From Erysipelotrichaceae bacterium (GTDB lineage: Bacteria; Bacillota_I; Bacilli_A; Erysipelotrichales; Erysipelotrichaceae), in the NCBI GenBank assembly GCA_030528645.1, contig JAUMYM010000001.1, forward strand, positions 60,257 to 124,256: a stretch of 64,000 bases of DNA, given 5' to 3'. Below the pieces are notes generated by a model. That model searched no databases. It was not told the DNA's origin and saw only the letters and a list, made by a program, of their open reading frames with translations. A program made the translations under genes and the position numbers. The number at the start of each line of letters is the position of its first letter. The first letter of the stretch is position 1. Below, in pieces: positions 18,401-27,516 of the stretch.

Positions 18401-21400
18401 AAAGGTTCAATGACACGTGCCTGTTTCATCACAACTACATTTCCCTTAATCACATCGTTAAAGTAATCTCCAACTTCAACCACTTTACCATCTTCTGTGA
18501 CACGCACTTGCTTTACCTCTTGAGATAAGTTATACCCAAGGGCAGGTTTTACTTCTTGCAGTGTATAATCTCCATATAAAACACCGTCAAAGCGCACAAT
18601 TCCCTGCTGATCACTTGTGGCTTCATAATGATGTTTATCATTGGTCAAGGTAAAGATTGCTCCTTCAATAACCGCATTTGTTTCACGATCTTTCTTAACA
18701 ACCGTCACACTTCCACGTTTGATTTTATTTTCAACAGTAATAATTGGGAATGGTTTATCTTCATTTGGCGTAACAAGATGTTCTTGTGTATCTAAAACAT
18801 ATTGTGGTAATGTTTCTTTTTCTACCACTTTATATTCTTGATTTAAGTCTAAACGCTCAAAGATAACGGTTCCATGCTCATCCGTAATCTTACTTTCCAG
18901 TAATTGTTGATCTTTATACAGGTCAAATGTAACACCCTGTAACAATTTACCTTGTTCATCTTTCTTTACTACAACAATTTCACCCTTAGAGATACCAATC
19001 GCTGCATTACGCGTTCCAATACGTGTTACCGGATTTAAGGCAAATGCCGGTGTATTGGCAGTTAGATTATCTGCATTCGCCATTGCATCACTACCAATTA
19101 CTCCATTATTATTCGAAATGGTCGTTCCCGGTTTGGCTTGTTTGATTGGTTGTCCATTGGCATCCGTTGTATCAATTTCATAAACTTTATCTAAGAAACG
19201 TTCATCTTCATATTTCTTATGAATTTTAACAAAGTAATTCCCACGCTCAAAGACATTCATTTGGTAATAACCTTGTTCATTGGTATAGGCAACAATTGGT
19301 TGTCCATCTCTATCAATATAAGGGACACCCTTATCATCGACCAATTCCACTTTATAACCATTTAATGGTATCTCATCATTATCTAATTGTGTATTTCTAT
19401 TTTTATCAAAGAAGATAACTCCATTGACTTCATAACGAATATTAGAAGCTGTTACTTCATTGGCTTCCGCATAGTTTACACCCAAGGTACTAATCGCAAA
19501 TGAGTTGTGTGCTAACAAATTATTGTCTAATGTTTTATCGTATGGAATTTTTGCATGTAAGATAAAATTAATTTCACTCTTACTTGTAAATGCTTTGCCC
19601 GGTTTTACTTCCGCTTTAATCGCTTTTACATCATTCCAATTTGTAATTTGATCGGCAGTTAACCAAGTTGCCTGAAGAACACTATCAAAATCAGCTCCTT
19701 GTTCTGTTAGACTATAGTAAAAGTTCCAATCCTTTAGATAAGGCGCATTTTCCGCAACCGTTTCAATCCCTTCTACAAGCGGTGTAACAACTTTTGTTCC
19801 TCTTGGAACATAAATACCTTGATCATTAGGCATAATGTTATGGTCATTGATGGCAGGTAACACATCAATCAACTTAAATTTATCTAAATGACGTATCGAA
19901 TTATTCGATACATTTAATTTATAATACACGTCATTTCCAATATCTTGTGGAGGTGCATTCAACACCCAATTTTGTTTATCTAATGAAACTTGTTTCTTTC
20001 CTGTTACTTCATTAGGTAAGATAAGCGTGATGCGATTTGTTTTACGAATAAACGTTTCATTGGTATTTCCATCTCCATCTAAATCCAATGCATCCACATA
20101 AACACTTTCGGAAGGTTGAATAATATGATCTTTATCCCAATAAAGGAAGTGTTCAACAAGATTATCTCCTTCATTCGCTAATGATGTAACATCCACCTTA
20201 AAATAACTACCTGAATAAGAACCATCAAAATACGATGCATCGTTGATATTTGACATCTTTGTTCCATTAAACTTATAGATAACGGCAGTACGCCCGGTTC
20301 CTCTAAAGTTTTCTTCAATGATTGGAGGATCTTGATTGTCTTTGGCATTGCGTTGACTTGTTAATCGACTATGCTCTACAAAATTTACCCCTGAAGGAAG
20401 TAAGGTAATCATAGTAAAATTGGCATTAAAATTACTTGATGTCCATGATCCACCCATACTACCTTGAATATACAATTCACGATAATTCGCCTTAGGTGCA
20501 CTACTATAGTAAACCGTATGATTATCACCATGATTTAATTTTGCCTTAATCCAAGGAAACTCAATGTCATCCCAATGATTCCATGAAGCATGTTCATTAC
20601 GAATGCCAAATGATGCGGTATTTACAGAATTATCGACTGCTTCATAAATGATTTCAATGCGATCTGTTCGATGATCTGCATAAGGCATTACCACAAAACC
20701 ATCTGTATCGTTATAAGACGTAATGGCAGAAGTAGGGCGTATTTCTAAACCTTGGTTTTGATTTTTATATGGCGTACGACTAAATGCTTCATTCCCTTGT
20801 TGATTACCAATAAATGCTTTCGCTTTAATAGTAGAATCACTTACAATACCATCTGCTGAAATTGAAATCTTCCCACTCGTCGAATGAATTAAAACACTAT
20901 CTTCTGCTTTCGTTTCAAAGGACCAATATCCATTTACTTTTACAACCATCAATTGTTTTTCCCCAAAAATTGGATGCACATACTTCACTTCCATACGATT
21001 AACATTAGTATGATGCATCGGAGGAAGTATTTCCGTAGTCATATCATCTTTAAAATGAATAATTGGCATTGCTACAGTATCCATATTTGGTTGTTGAACT
21101 GTTTTATACGTCGTTACGTTTTTATAAAACGCATTTGCGACAATTGGAGAATTTGCAACAACTAAAGATTGAGGCACTTTAATTTCTCCGGTTAAAGAAT
21201 CAATACTTACTCCAGCCGGTGTATTTGGATCTAACTTCCATTTGCCTGCATTATCCTTACGTGCCACAATTGCAGTTCCTGTTAACTCACGTGCCATTGC
21301 ACTAGCATATAATTCATAACGTTGTTTATTTTTATATTCAAAGTTTTTAAACTTTTCAATTTCACTGTTAATAGGAGAAACAACATTATAAAAACGAATC

Positions 21401-23001
21401 CATGAATTGTTAAATACAATCTTATTTGGAAATTTAATAATGATTTTATTGTATACTCGTGCACTATCATTAATGATAACTTCAGATGCAGCATCCGGTG
21501 CAATAACCGCAGCATCCGTAGCAGCATCAGGAATACGTAAGTTACGTTTTAATAAAACCTCTGTACCATCAGCCTTTACTCCGTAGACTGCATTTTCAGT
21601 ATTGTTAAAGACCGTTTTAATGTCATTTCCATGACCATTAAAGCTATAAATACCTAGTTTATTAAAGTGTAAACGTGGATCTAAACTGTGAAATGTAAAT
21701 TCTGAAAACTCTGTTTTAATCCCACCGGTTGTCTTATTATGACTAGCACCATTCCACATCCCGTTATTTTCATTAATAAAATAGGTTATATACGTTAATC
21801 CTTCTACTTCTTTTCCATCACGACTATTTACTTTTTGTGTATCCGGATTATACACATACGTTGTTTCAGCATACGTATCTAAATACGATCTTCCGGTTCT
21901 AGTATGACCGCTTGGAGTTTCTGATTTTCTTTCTAATAACTTAAATTTAATATTATAATGAACATCTTTACTTGTCTTTTCATTAGGTAAACCTTTATCC
22001 ATGATAATCTTTAGATTATTCTTTTGTACTTTATCTACCGGTTGATTTGCGTATTTAATTTGTATGGATGTACGAATCCCCTTACGATTTTCACCTAGAT
22101 TTTCAAGTCTAGCAATAGCTATTGTTTTAGATGCTGTATGAGTAGCTGCATCATACACCCAACCTTCGTTAATACTTTTTTCATCTAACAAAGCCCCTTG
22201 CGGTAATGTATCTACAAATGTAACTGTTTTGGCATTATAAATACCAAACTCCGTATCTGTTCCATTCTTTGGTGCAAAACGAGCATCTAAATAATACTTA
22301 ACAACAAAACTCGTACCATCACTTGGTGTTACGGTTGGTGCCTTTTGATCAATGTACGTTCTTCTTAATTCTTTGTATCCATCTGCTTCAGGTTTACCAA
22401 TATCAGAGGTATCATAGCCACCTCCAAAAACATAGTCCCATTGATATAACCACTTTCTTGGTTCCCACTCACTAGAGGCAATGGCAGTAAATGTGCGCTG
22501 TACCTTTTTAATCACATTTCCATCTTCATCAACCATTTCCCAAGATGGTGTAATGGTATCCCCATTGGCTGTAATTTCATTTTCAAAACGCAAAGGAAAA
22601 TCATAGGTACCTAATAGTCCTCCTTTGATTTCTTTAAATGTATACGTCATTATATAATGAGTAGCCGTTTGTGATTCTACGGATGTTAATGCTTCGATGG
22701 ATGATACAAAATTAGGCTTTGTAATTGGAAGTCCATTTTGTGTTTGTTTTGGAACACGAATAATCATTTTTCCGTTTGGATAATGAATTTTTGGACCTGA
22801 AACCAAAATATCAGCTTGTGCACGTATCTCTTTCCCCGTCAGATACGCATAGACACTGTTTCCATCCTCATCTTTGTCTCTTGTAATAATATCCATTTGA
22901 ATATCTTGCGAAGTATTGGCATATACCCTTTGCACTGGAAGCGCATTTAACAGTATACCCACTACTAGTACTACCTTAAGTAACTTAAGTAGTTTGTACA
23001 T
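15481..23001 (-). CDS. Giant Cna_B/SpaA-repeat surface adhesin with IPKTS sorting signal
   Basis: This is a 2,506-residue cell-surface protein. It has a signal peptide (basic start, ending near VQRVYA), about 1,170 residues of extended extracellular region that I cannot assign to a known domain, an SdrD-B-like module near residue 1,200 (GVIFFDKNRNTQLDNDE), then from about residue 1,340 to 2,465 a tandem array of roughly 12 Cna_B/SpaA β-sandwich modules of 85-90 residues. The later modules have E-box-like segments (YKLVELQAPTGY, YTLKELEPPVGY, YEIIEKEAPQGY) and N-terminal lysines (RFEKKD, KFRKLDG) as expected for intramolecular Lys-Asn isopeptide bonds. It ends with IPKTSD, a hydrophobic helix and KQRRYTKK, a sortase sorting signal of LPxTG type. 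No sortase or pilin gene is nearby. It is monocistronic between two terminators. It probably acts in host adhesion. Confidence 0.9.
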   Translation of the reverse strand: MYKLLKLLKVVLVVGILLNALPVQRVYANTSQDIQMDIITRDKDEDGNSVYAYLTGKEIRAQADILVSGPKIHYPNGKMIIRVPKQTQNGLPITKPNFVSSIEALTSVESQTATHYIMTYTFKEIKGGLLGTYDFPLRFENEITANGDTITPSWEMVDEDGNVIKKVQRTFTAIASSEWEPRKWLYQWDYVFGGGYDTSDIGKPEADGYKELRRTYIDQKAPTVTPSDGTSFVVKYYLDARFAPKNGTDTEFGIYNAKTVTFVDTLPQGALLDEKSINEGWVYDAATHTASKTIAIARLENLGENRKGIRTSIQIKYANQPVDKVQKNNLKIIMDKGLPNEKTSKDVHYNIKFKLLERKSETPSGHTRTGRSYLDTYAETTYVYNPDTQKVNSRDGKEVEGLTYITYFINENNGMWNGASHNKTTGGIKTEFSEFTFHSLDPRLHFNKLGIYSFNGHGNDIKTVFNNTENAVYGVKADGTEVLLKRNLRIPDAATDAAVIAPDAASEVIINDSARVYNKIIIKFPNKIVFNNSWIRFYNVVSPINSEIEKFKNFEYKNKQRYELYASAMARELTGTAIVARKDNAGKWKLDPNTPAGVSIDSLTGEIKVPQSLVVANSPIVANAFYKNVTTYKTVQQPNMDTVAMPIIHFKDDMTTEILPPMHHTNVNRMEVKYVHPIFGEKQLMVVKVNGYWSFETKAEDSVLIHSTSGKISISADGIVSDSTIKAKAFIGNQQGNEAFSRTPYKNQNQGLEIRPTSAITSYNDTDGFVVMPYADHRTDRIEIIYEAVDNSVNTASFGIRNEHASWNHWDDIEFPWIKAKLNHGDNHTVYYSSAPKANYRELYIQGSMGGSWTSSNFNANFTMITLLPSGVNFVEHSRLTSQRNAKDNQDPPIIEENFRGTGRTAVIYKFNGTKMSNINDASYFDGSYSGSYFKVDVTSLANEGDNLVEHFLYWDKDHIIQPSESVYVDALDLDGDGNTNETFIRKTNRITLILPNEVTGKKQVSLDKQNWVLNAPPQDIGNDVYYKLNVSNNSIRHLDKFKLIDVLPAINDHNIMPNDQGIYVPRGTKVVTPLVEGIETVAENAPYLKDWNFYYSLTEQGADFDSVLQATWLTADQITNWNDVKAIKAEVKPGKAFTSKSEINFILHAKIPYDKTLDNNLLAHNSFAISTLGVNYAEANEVTASNIRYEVNGVIFFDKNRNTQLDNDEIPLNGYKVELVDDKGVPYIDRDGQPIVAYTNEQGYYQMNVFERGNYFVKIHKKYEDERFLDKVYEIDTTDANGQPIKQAKPGTTISNNNGVIGSDAMANADNLTANTPAFALNPVTRIGTRNAAIGISKGEIVVVKKDEQGKLLQGVTFDLYKDQQLLESKITDEHGTVIFERLDLNQEYKVVEKETLPQYVLDTQEHLVTPNEDKPFPIITVENKIKRGSVTVVKKDRETNAVIEGAIFTLTNDKHHYEATSDQQGIVRFDGVLYGDYTLQEVKPALGYNLSQEVKQVRVTEDGKVVEVGDYFNDVIKGNVVVMKQARVIEPLKQRGVFAVEGNQDVEVETYLNKELEGTLVFKKINALTKDPIKDFTFTITSLDGATTYTATTNDQGIATFHNVAKQYYKLEETTILYNNDTNKGVSAIYEVEKADVGTYLEKELEGTIRFKKVDPITNAPMANVVYHLVSKDRTKQYKAISNAEGIVEFHNVEYALYNLTEEVEVNTCESVKLVKAIIDVEDTNVHKYLKQKIHGHVIVKKVHPETNLPVKNFELKLVSVYGANTYSATTNEEGIAVFEDVVSNYYKLQEVNVALASRSIADGVTIVNHEDVTLEAFLENPITGDFTIKKVNPANGLPIVNMEVQLVSVDGATTYKATTDEQGLATFTGIVNKQYTYVEKMILNPSTLVEDGVSILYKEETDLAAYLANDISKTVTLVKYTADGSDVVSNKSLYLEHKTDQTRYEAVTNEQGVAMFTGVPLGSYKVLEVNPITLYETGNDGLSIFIRNEDNIETYLTKEVEGRVIIKKLNPKTNQPVANAVFNLISLDKATTLTATTNPEGLAIFEGVPLNKYRIERNLEKELKDTAPMEGVIFLLEQVVINPDGTSVKTGLTYAAKTDKDGVASFKDVRYGNYIIKEVAEYEINGVLQHSPKEYTISKEERNVFVNKQGQLIQAGDVYDRNGNLVDAGDVYINRQVRGTIRFEKKDVDTQDTLEHAVFKIQNTISGYTQQATSNEKGVVVFTDVPYGEYKLVELQAPTGYVLSNEERFVSIVNHNDTVALNVFYNEPIKANVKFRKLDGETNAPLVNAKFQLQHVDPRFVYEAVSDPEGWVEFSQVRYGFYTLKELEPPVGYVYNDEEVGVVVEEDDVTVVLDEYYNMPIKGSAFLVKVDGANNRALEGATFVLRKDGVELQEVKSNKKGEVIFHNLYYGEYEIIEKEAPQGYYVNNEVKKVTITKDGQMHDLGQFKNTKIIIVDPEEEEFHIPKTSDTTSTLVYILMFNISLIALIGIALKQRRYTKKEVM

Positions 23002-23084
23002 ATATATCCCCCTTTTATGATAAACTCATAAAATAATTATATCACAATATCCTTTCAATGCTATACCGATTTTTAAAAAGAAAA

Positions 23085-23110
23085 AACGTACTTACAACTG
23101 TAACTACGTT
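23085..23110 (-). terminator. Terminator after the DtxR regulator/membrane protein genes
   Basis: On the minus strand AACGTA and TACGTT close a longer stem (TTAC/GTAA inside) followed by a run of T. It overlaps the stop codon of the small membrane protein and ends the secA-prfB-regulator transcript. Confidence 0.7.
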
Positions 23111-23355
23111 TATAAAAGTGGTATCACTTTTGAAAGAAAAATCATGACGGATAAAATAGCACAAGCAATGACTAAGTTCTTCATACGTCTTGATAAATGT
23201 TTATAATCTTTAAATCCAAGAAGTGCAACTCCACCTAGAAAGATGGAAAATACCAAGGAAACAATCCAATCATTTCTTAATACAATACCTAGAAACGCTA
23301 ATAGACATCCTGCGATGATCAAATAGCGCATATACAATTCTGTTTTACGATTCAT
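23110..23355 (-). CDS. Small membrane protein downstream of the DtxR-type regulator
   Basis: This 81-residue protein has three short hydrophobic stretches (LIIAGCLLAFLGIVL, IVSLVFSIFLGGVALLGF and LVIACAILSVMIFLSKVI) and basic loops. Its start overlaps the 3' end of the regulator gene by 11 bases, so the two are translationally coupled, and a terminator follows at once. The coupling hints at a link with metal control, but I recognise no metal-binding motif. Function unknown. Confidence 0.6.
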   Translation of the reverse strand: MNRKTELYMRYLIIAGCLLAFLGIVLRNDWIVSLVFSIFLGGVALLGFKDYKHLSRRMKNLVIACAILSVMIFLSKVIPLL

Positions 23356-23740
23356 GATGTTTTACAAGCTCCAATTGTTCTTTAATAAACACTTCAAAAC
23401 TAGCCATGGTTACATCAGATACACAATGTTCCATGTGACATGCATCTTCTTCGGCAATGATTGGATCAATTTTTAAAACTTTAATTAAAAACTCACGAAA
23501 TAGTTTATGACGACTATATACCTTAGAGGCATACGCATATCCTTTGGGAGTTAATTGTATCGTTCCATAAAACTCTTGTACGATGTAACCACTATCTTGT
23601 AGCTTATTCATGGCACTATTTACACTTGGCTTTGATACATTTAAGTGTTTTGCCACATCTGACATACGTACTTTGTCTTTTGTTTCCGATAAAATTAAAA
23701 TCGTTTCTAAATAGTTTTCAATTGCTTCATTAATTTTCAT
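23345..23740 (-). CDS. DtxR/MntR family metal-dependent regulator
   Basis: This 131-residue repressor has an N-terminal winged helix (INEAIENYLETILILSE, then VRMSDVAKHLNVSKPSVNSAMNKL) and a dimerisation/metal-binding half containing HKLFREFL and EEDACHMEH.CVS, in which the Glu, Cys and His ligands of the DtxR/MntR metal sites can be recognised. It lacks an SH3-like third domain, as in MntR. Such proteins repress manganese or iron uptake genes when metal is bound; no uptake gene is adjacent in the window. It lies nine bases after prfB and overlaps a small membrane protein gene downstream. Mn versus Fe specificity is undecided. Confidence 0.85.
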   Translation of the reverse strand: MKINEAIENYLETILILSETKDKVRMSDVAKHLNVSKPSVNSAMNKLQDSGYIVQEFYGTIQLTPKGYAYASKVYSRHKLFREFLIKVLKIDPIIAEEDACHMEHCVSDVTMASFEVFIKEQLELVKHHES

Positions 23741-23749
23741 AGTATCCTC

Positions 23750-24854
23750 CTATCCGACGATTGTATTTTTTAAATAGTTAAAAATAAAATCATCAATATT
23801 TCCATCCATTACACTTTCTACATTACCAACCTCATAATTACTACGATGATCTTTTACCAACGTGTATGGACAAAATACATAAGATCGAATTTGAGAACCC
23901 CACTGATTTGCCAGCTGTTCTCCTTTTAATTGTTTCAAACGTGCTTCCTGTTCCTCGATGTGTTTTTGATATAACTTACTCTTTAACATTTGTAAACAAC
24001 GTTCACGATTGGCAATTTGGCTACGTTCACTTTGACACGTAACAACAATTTGACTAGGGATATGTACCATACGGACAGCACTATCCGTCTTATTGACATG
24101 CTGTCCCCCGGCACCTGAGGCACGCATTGTTTCCACAAGTAAGTCTTTCTCTTCAATCACGATATTAATTTCATCATTAAACTCCGGCATTACATCCAAA
24201 GATGCAAATGAAGTATGACGTCTACCAGAAGCATCAAAAGGAGAAATACGCACCAAACGATGCACCCCTTTTTCAGCCTTTAGTAAACCATAAGCCATAT
24301 TGCCTTCAATCATAACGGTACAAGACTTTAATCCAGCCTCATCTCCATCTTGATAATCCAAGACTTTAAACTTAAAGCCTTTTTTATTTGCCCATTTGTT
24401 ATACATACGAAATAACATCTGAGCCCAATCTTGCGACTCTGTACCTCCGGCACCCGGATGTAGTTCAATAATCGCATTATTGGTATCATACGGATGAGAC
24501 AGTAAAACATTTACTTCAAAGGCATCAAAGTCTTTACTTAATGTTTCAAACTCTAATTGAATTAATGTATTTAGCTCTTCATCATATTGATCCTTTAATT
24601 CATTCATGGACTGATAAAGAAATTCAATTTGTTGTTTTAAATGATGATATTGTTTTACAACATCTTTTAGATAATTATGCTCTTTAATTAATTTCTGCGC
24701 AACTTTACTATCATCCCAAAAACTAGGATGACTCATTGCTTCTTCATGATCCGCGATTTGTTTTTCCTTAGCACTTAAGTCAAAGAGATTCGCCTAGTAC
24801 TTGCAGTTTTGTTTGAAAAACTTCTAGGCTTTGTTTTATTTCAAATAATTCCAT
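23750..24854 (-). CDS. prfB: Peptide chain release factor 2, programmed +1 frameshift
   Basis: RF2 recognises UGA and UAA stop codons and releases the finished peptide. The gene starts at ATG 24854, whose first base is the last base of the secA stop (TAATG overlap). After 24 codons (MELFEIKQ...LGESL) the frame hits UGA in the context CTT-TGA-C (24780-24785). Shifting +1 there continues DLSAKEKQIADHEEAMSHPSF, giving about 367 residues, the normal length. The tripeptide anticodon region and the catalytic GAGGQHVNKTDSAVR motif are both present. The frameshift is autoregulatory: low RF2 lets the ribosome slip and make more. The 328-residue frame from 24736 is therefore only part of the protein. 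Confidence 0.95.
24779..24799 (-). promoter_or_regulatory. prfB programmed +1 frameshift site
   Basis: The minus-strand codons run GGC GAA TCT CTT TGA C. The slippery CUU codon (24783-24785) is followed by the UGA stop (24780-24782) and C, the canonical RF2 shift site with weak stop context. An AGGCG element six bases before CUU could act as the internal Shine-Dalgarno, though it is weaker than the usual AGGGGG. Confidence 0.9.
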
Positions 24855-27199
24855 TATTTCTTTTTACGCTCCGTTACTTCTATTTTAACATTCATACAGA
24901 ATGTTACAACCTCACTAGAAATGCTTGCCATCATATCTTCAAACATTTGATAGCCCTCTGTCACATATTCTTGTAGCGGATTATTTTGGGCATAGCCACG
25001 CAAATGAATTCCCTCACGTAATTTTGACATCGTATCAATATGATTAATCCATGCACGATCAATCACCTTTAACACCATGGTCTTTTCAATTGGTAAGATT
25101 TGTTCCTTAAATGGCGCAATCTTCTCTTCATACGTATTCCAAGCAGTCGCAACACATTTATCAACGATTACTTCTACTTCCTGATTCATTAAATCTTGTT
25201 TTGTTAAACCAACAAACCCCATTGTATCTAAAGAAGTAAGCAAACTATCCACATCAACTTCTTTTCCTTTACGTGTTTCGATACAGTTATTTAAAACAAC
25301 ATTGGTAATGACACGTTTAAACATATCATAAACAATACTGTGCACATCCTCATTTTCTAAAATAAAGTTACGTTGTCCATAGATAACTTCACGTTGTTGA
25401 CGTAAGACATCATCATAATCCAATAACGTTTTACGCACGTCAAAGTTAACACCCTCTACACGCTTTTGAGCACTGCCAATGGCTTTCGTAATACTCTTTG
25501 ATTCAATTGGAACATCACCAAGACTGGCGAATAAAGCTGCGAAACGCTCTGAACCAAAACGTAACATCAATTCATCTTTTACCGATACATAGAAACGTGA
25601 AAACCCAACATCCCCTTGACGACCACTACGCCCACGCAGCTGATTATCAATACGACGTGATTCATGACGTTCACTACCTAATACGGCTAAACCACCTAAT
25701 TCTTTTACACCTTCTTGAAGCTTAATATCCGTACCACGACCAGCCATATTGGTTGCGATGGTTACCGCATACTTTTTCCCGGCATCGGCAATAATATCCG
25801 CTTCACGCTCATGGTTTTTCGCATTTAATACATTATGCTTAATACCGGCTTGTTTAAAACGCTTGGATAAATATTCCGATGTTTCAACACTGATGGTACC
25901 TACTAATACCGGTTGTCCTTTTTCATTTAATTCCTTTACTTCATTTACAAGGGCATTAAACTTCGCTTCAATACTACCAAACACTGCATCCGGATAATCA
26001 ATACGTGCAATTGGACGATGTGTTGGAATTTCAATAACACGCATATTATAAATACTTAAAAACTCTTCTTCCTCTGTCTTAGCAGTCCCTGTCATCCCTG
26101 CAAGTTTCTTATACAAACGGAAAAAGTTTTGATACGTAATAGTCGCTAACGTTGTTGTTTCTTGCTTAATTGGAACATTTTCCTTTGCTTCAATCGCTTG
26201 ATGCAATCCATCGCTATACGCTCTTCCTGGCATCTTACGTCCTGTAAATTGATCCACAATCACAATTTCATTATTCTCTACAACATACTCAACATCATTA
26301 TGCATTGTATAATTCGCCTTTAAAGCCTGATTTAAATGATGCACTAATTGTGTATTCTTTAAATCATATAAGTTACTAACACCAAATGCTTTTTCAGCCT
26401 TAGCTACACCACGTTCACTTAATTGAACGGTTTTACCCTTAATATCAATCTCATAATCATCTTCTTTTAAACTCTTAACAAACTTATCTGCATTGATATA
26501 TAAATTCGCTGTCTGTTTTTGTCCACCAGAAATAATTAATGGTGTACGAGATTCATCGATTAAAATACTATCCACTTCATCCACTAATGCAAAATTTAAA
26601 GGACGAAGCACACGATCTTCCACACGTGTAACCATGTTGTCTCTTAAATAGTCAAACCCAACTTCTGCATTGGTTGTATATGTAATATCACATGCATATG
26701 CTGCCTTTTTTTGAGCAGGTGTTAATTCACGTTTATTTAAACCAACTGTAAGTCCTAAGAAACGATGGATTTCCCCCATCCACTTAGAGTCACGCTCAGC
26801 AAGGTATTCATTGACAGTAACAACGTGAACCCCTTGTCCACTTAACGCATTTAAGTACACTGCCATAACCGATGTCAATGTTTTCCCTTCACCGGTTTTC
26901 ATTTCGGCAATATCACCACCATGCATAACACAAGCACCCATTAATTGCACAAAGTATGGATACTCCCCAATCACACGTTTTGCTGCTTCTCGACAAACCG
27001 CAAAAGCCTCAGGCATAATATCATCCAAGGTTTCATTATTTTGTAATCTATGTTTAAACTCAGTTGTTTTCGCTTTTAACTCATCATCGGTTAAACTAGC
27101 CATCTTCTCTGCATAGCTTTCCGTAGGCTTTACTTTCTTTTCAATTTCTAACACTCTTTTTTTATCTACATTAAATAACTTATCAAAAAAATTTGCCAC
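24854..27199 (-). CDS. secA: Preprotein translocase ATPase SecA
   Basis: SecA drives unfolded secretory proteins through SecYEG by ATP hydrolysis. Walker A (MKTGEGKT), Walker B (VDEVDSILIDE), the GRAGRGTDIKL motif region (MAGRGTDI), and LRGRSGRQGD helicase motif VI are intact. The probable start is GTG at 27199 (ANFFDKLF), which has AGGATTTTATT spacing after GGAGGA; the ATG at 27214 lies inside the ribosome binding site. That gives 781 residues, a short SecA; the C-terminal zinc-binding tail is missing (the protein ends EVTERKKK), as in several other Firmicutes. The stop codon overlaps the prfB start, so the pair is translationally coupled. Confidence 0.95.
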   Translation of the reverse strand: MANFFDKLFNVDKKRVLEIEKKVKPTESYAEKMASLTDDELKAKTTEFKHRLQNNETLDDIMPEAFAVCREAAKRVIGEYPYFVQLMGACVMHGGDIAEMKTGEGKTLTSVMAVYLNALSGQGVHVVTVNEYLAERDSKWMGEIHRFLGLTVGLNKRELTPAQKKAAYACDITYTTNAEVGFDYLRDNMVTRVEDRVLRPLNFALVDEVDSILIDESRTPLIISGGQKQTANLYINADKFVKSLKEDDYEIDIKGKTVQLSERGVAKAEKAFGVSNLYDLKNTQLVHHLNQALKANYTMHNDVEYVVENNEIVIVDQFTGRKMPGRAYSDGLHQAIEAKENVPIKQETTTLATITYQNFFRLYKKLAGMTGTAKTEEEEFLSIYNMRVIEIPTHRPIARIDYPDAVFGSIEAKFNALVNEVKELNEKGQPVLVGTISVETSEYLSKRFKQAGIKHNVLNAKNHEREADIIADAGKKYAVTIATNMAGRGTDIKLQEGVKELGGLAVLGSERHESRRIDNQLRGRSGRQGDVGFSRFYVSVKDELMLRFGSERFAALFASLGDVPIESKSITKAIGSAQKRVEGVNFDVRKTLLDYDDVLRQQREVIYGQRNFILENEDVHSIVYDMFKRVITNVVLNNCIETRKGKEVDVDSLLTSLDTMGFVGLTKQDLMNQEVEVIVDKCVATAWNTYEEKIAPFKEQILPIEKTMVLKVIDRAWINHIDTMSKLREGIHLRGYAQNNPLQEYVTEGYQMFEDMMASISSEVVTFCMNVKIEVTERKKK

Positions 27200-27255
27200 A
27201 ATAAAATCCTCCAATATATATTCTACATTATTTATTACGCTTAATCAAAGTAAAA

Positions 27256-27275
27256 GGTTAGCAAATTTGCCAACC
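27256..27275 (-). terminator. Terminator of the cold shock gene
   Basis: GGTTGGCAAATTTGCTAACC folds into an about 9-bp stem followed on the minus strand by TTTTA. It stands eight bases after the stop codon region of the cold shock gene and would separate it from secA. Confidence 0.6.
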
Positions 27276-27282
27276 CCCGCAG

Positions 27283-27480
27283 TTACAATGTTTTGATATT
27301 CTGTGCTTGCAAGCCACGATCGCCTTGATATACATCAAATTCAACAGTAGCTCCTTCATCAACAGTCTTGAATCCTTCCATCACAATTTGTGAGTAATGA
27401 AAGAATAAATCTTGACCATCTTCGGCAGTAATGAATCCAAAACCTTTTGCTTTATTAAATCGCTTTACTTTACCTTGCAT
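27283..27480 (-). CDS. CspA-family cold shock protein
   Basis: This 65-residue OB-fold protein binds single-stranded RNA and DNA and prevents RNA secondary structure. Both nucleic-acid motifs are present: KGFGFI (RNP1) and DLFFHYS (RNP2, with His replacing the usual Val-His-Phe order only slightly). It ends LQAQNIKTL. The start at 27480 (MQGKVKRFN) follows GGAGG by ten bases. Length is normal. It lies between comFC and secA and has its own terminator, so it is probably a separate transcript. Which of the paralogous csp genes it is cannot be told. Confidence 0.93.
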   Translation of the reverse strand: MQGKVKRFNKAKGFGFITAEDGQDLFFHYSQIVMEGFKTVDEGATVEFDVYQGDRGLQAQNIKTL

Positions 27481-27516
27481 TTTAAGTATTGCCTCCTGCA
27501 AATTAAATTATAGACC

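Noticed and set aside
16200-18700. CRISPR or DNA-level tandem repeat in the adhesin gene
   Set aside because: The repetition is at protein-domain level with about 85-90-residue modules and divergent DNA; there are no short regular repeats and spacers.
15481-23001. Pilin operon with sortase
   Set aside because: The adhesin has SpaA-like modules, but no class C sortase or other pilin gene lies within the window; it is transcribed alone.
23750-24736. RF2 gene taken as a 328-residue protein starting at 24736
   Set aside because: The upstream 24 codons plus CTT-TGA-C give the normal RF2 N terminus and length, and the ATG at 24736 lies within the conserved helical domain.
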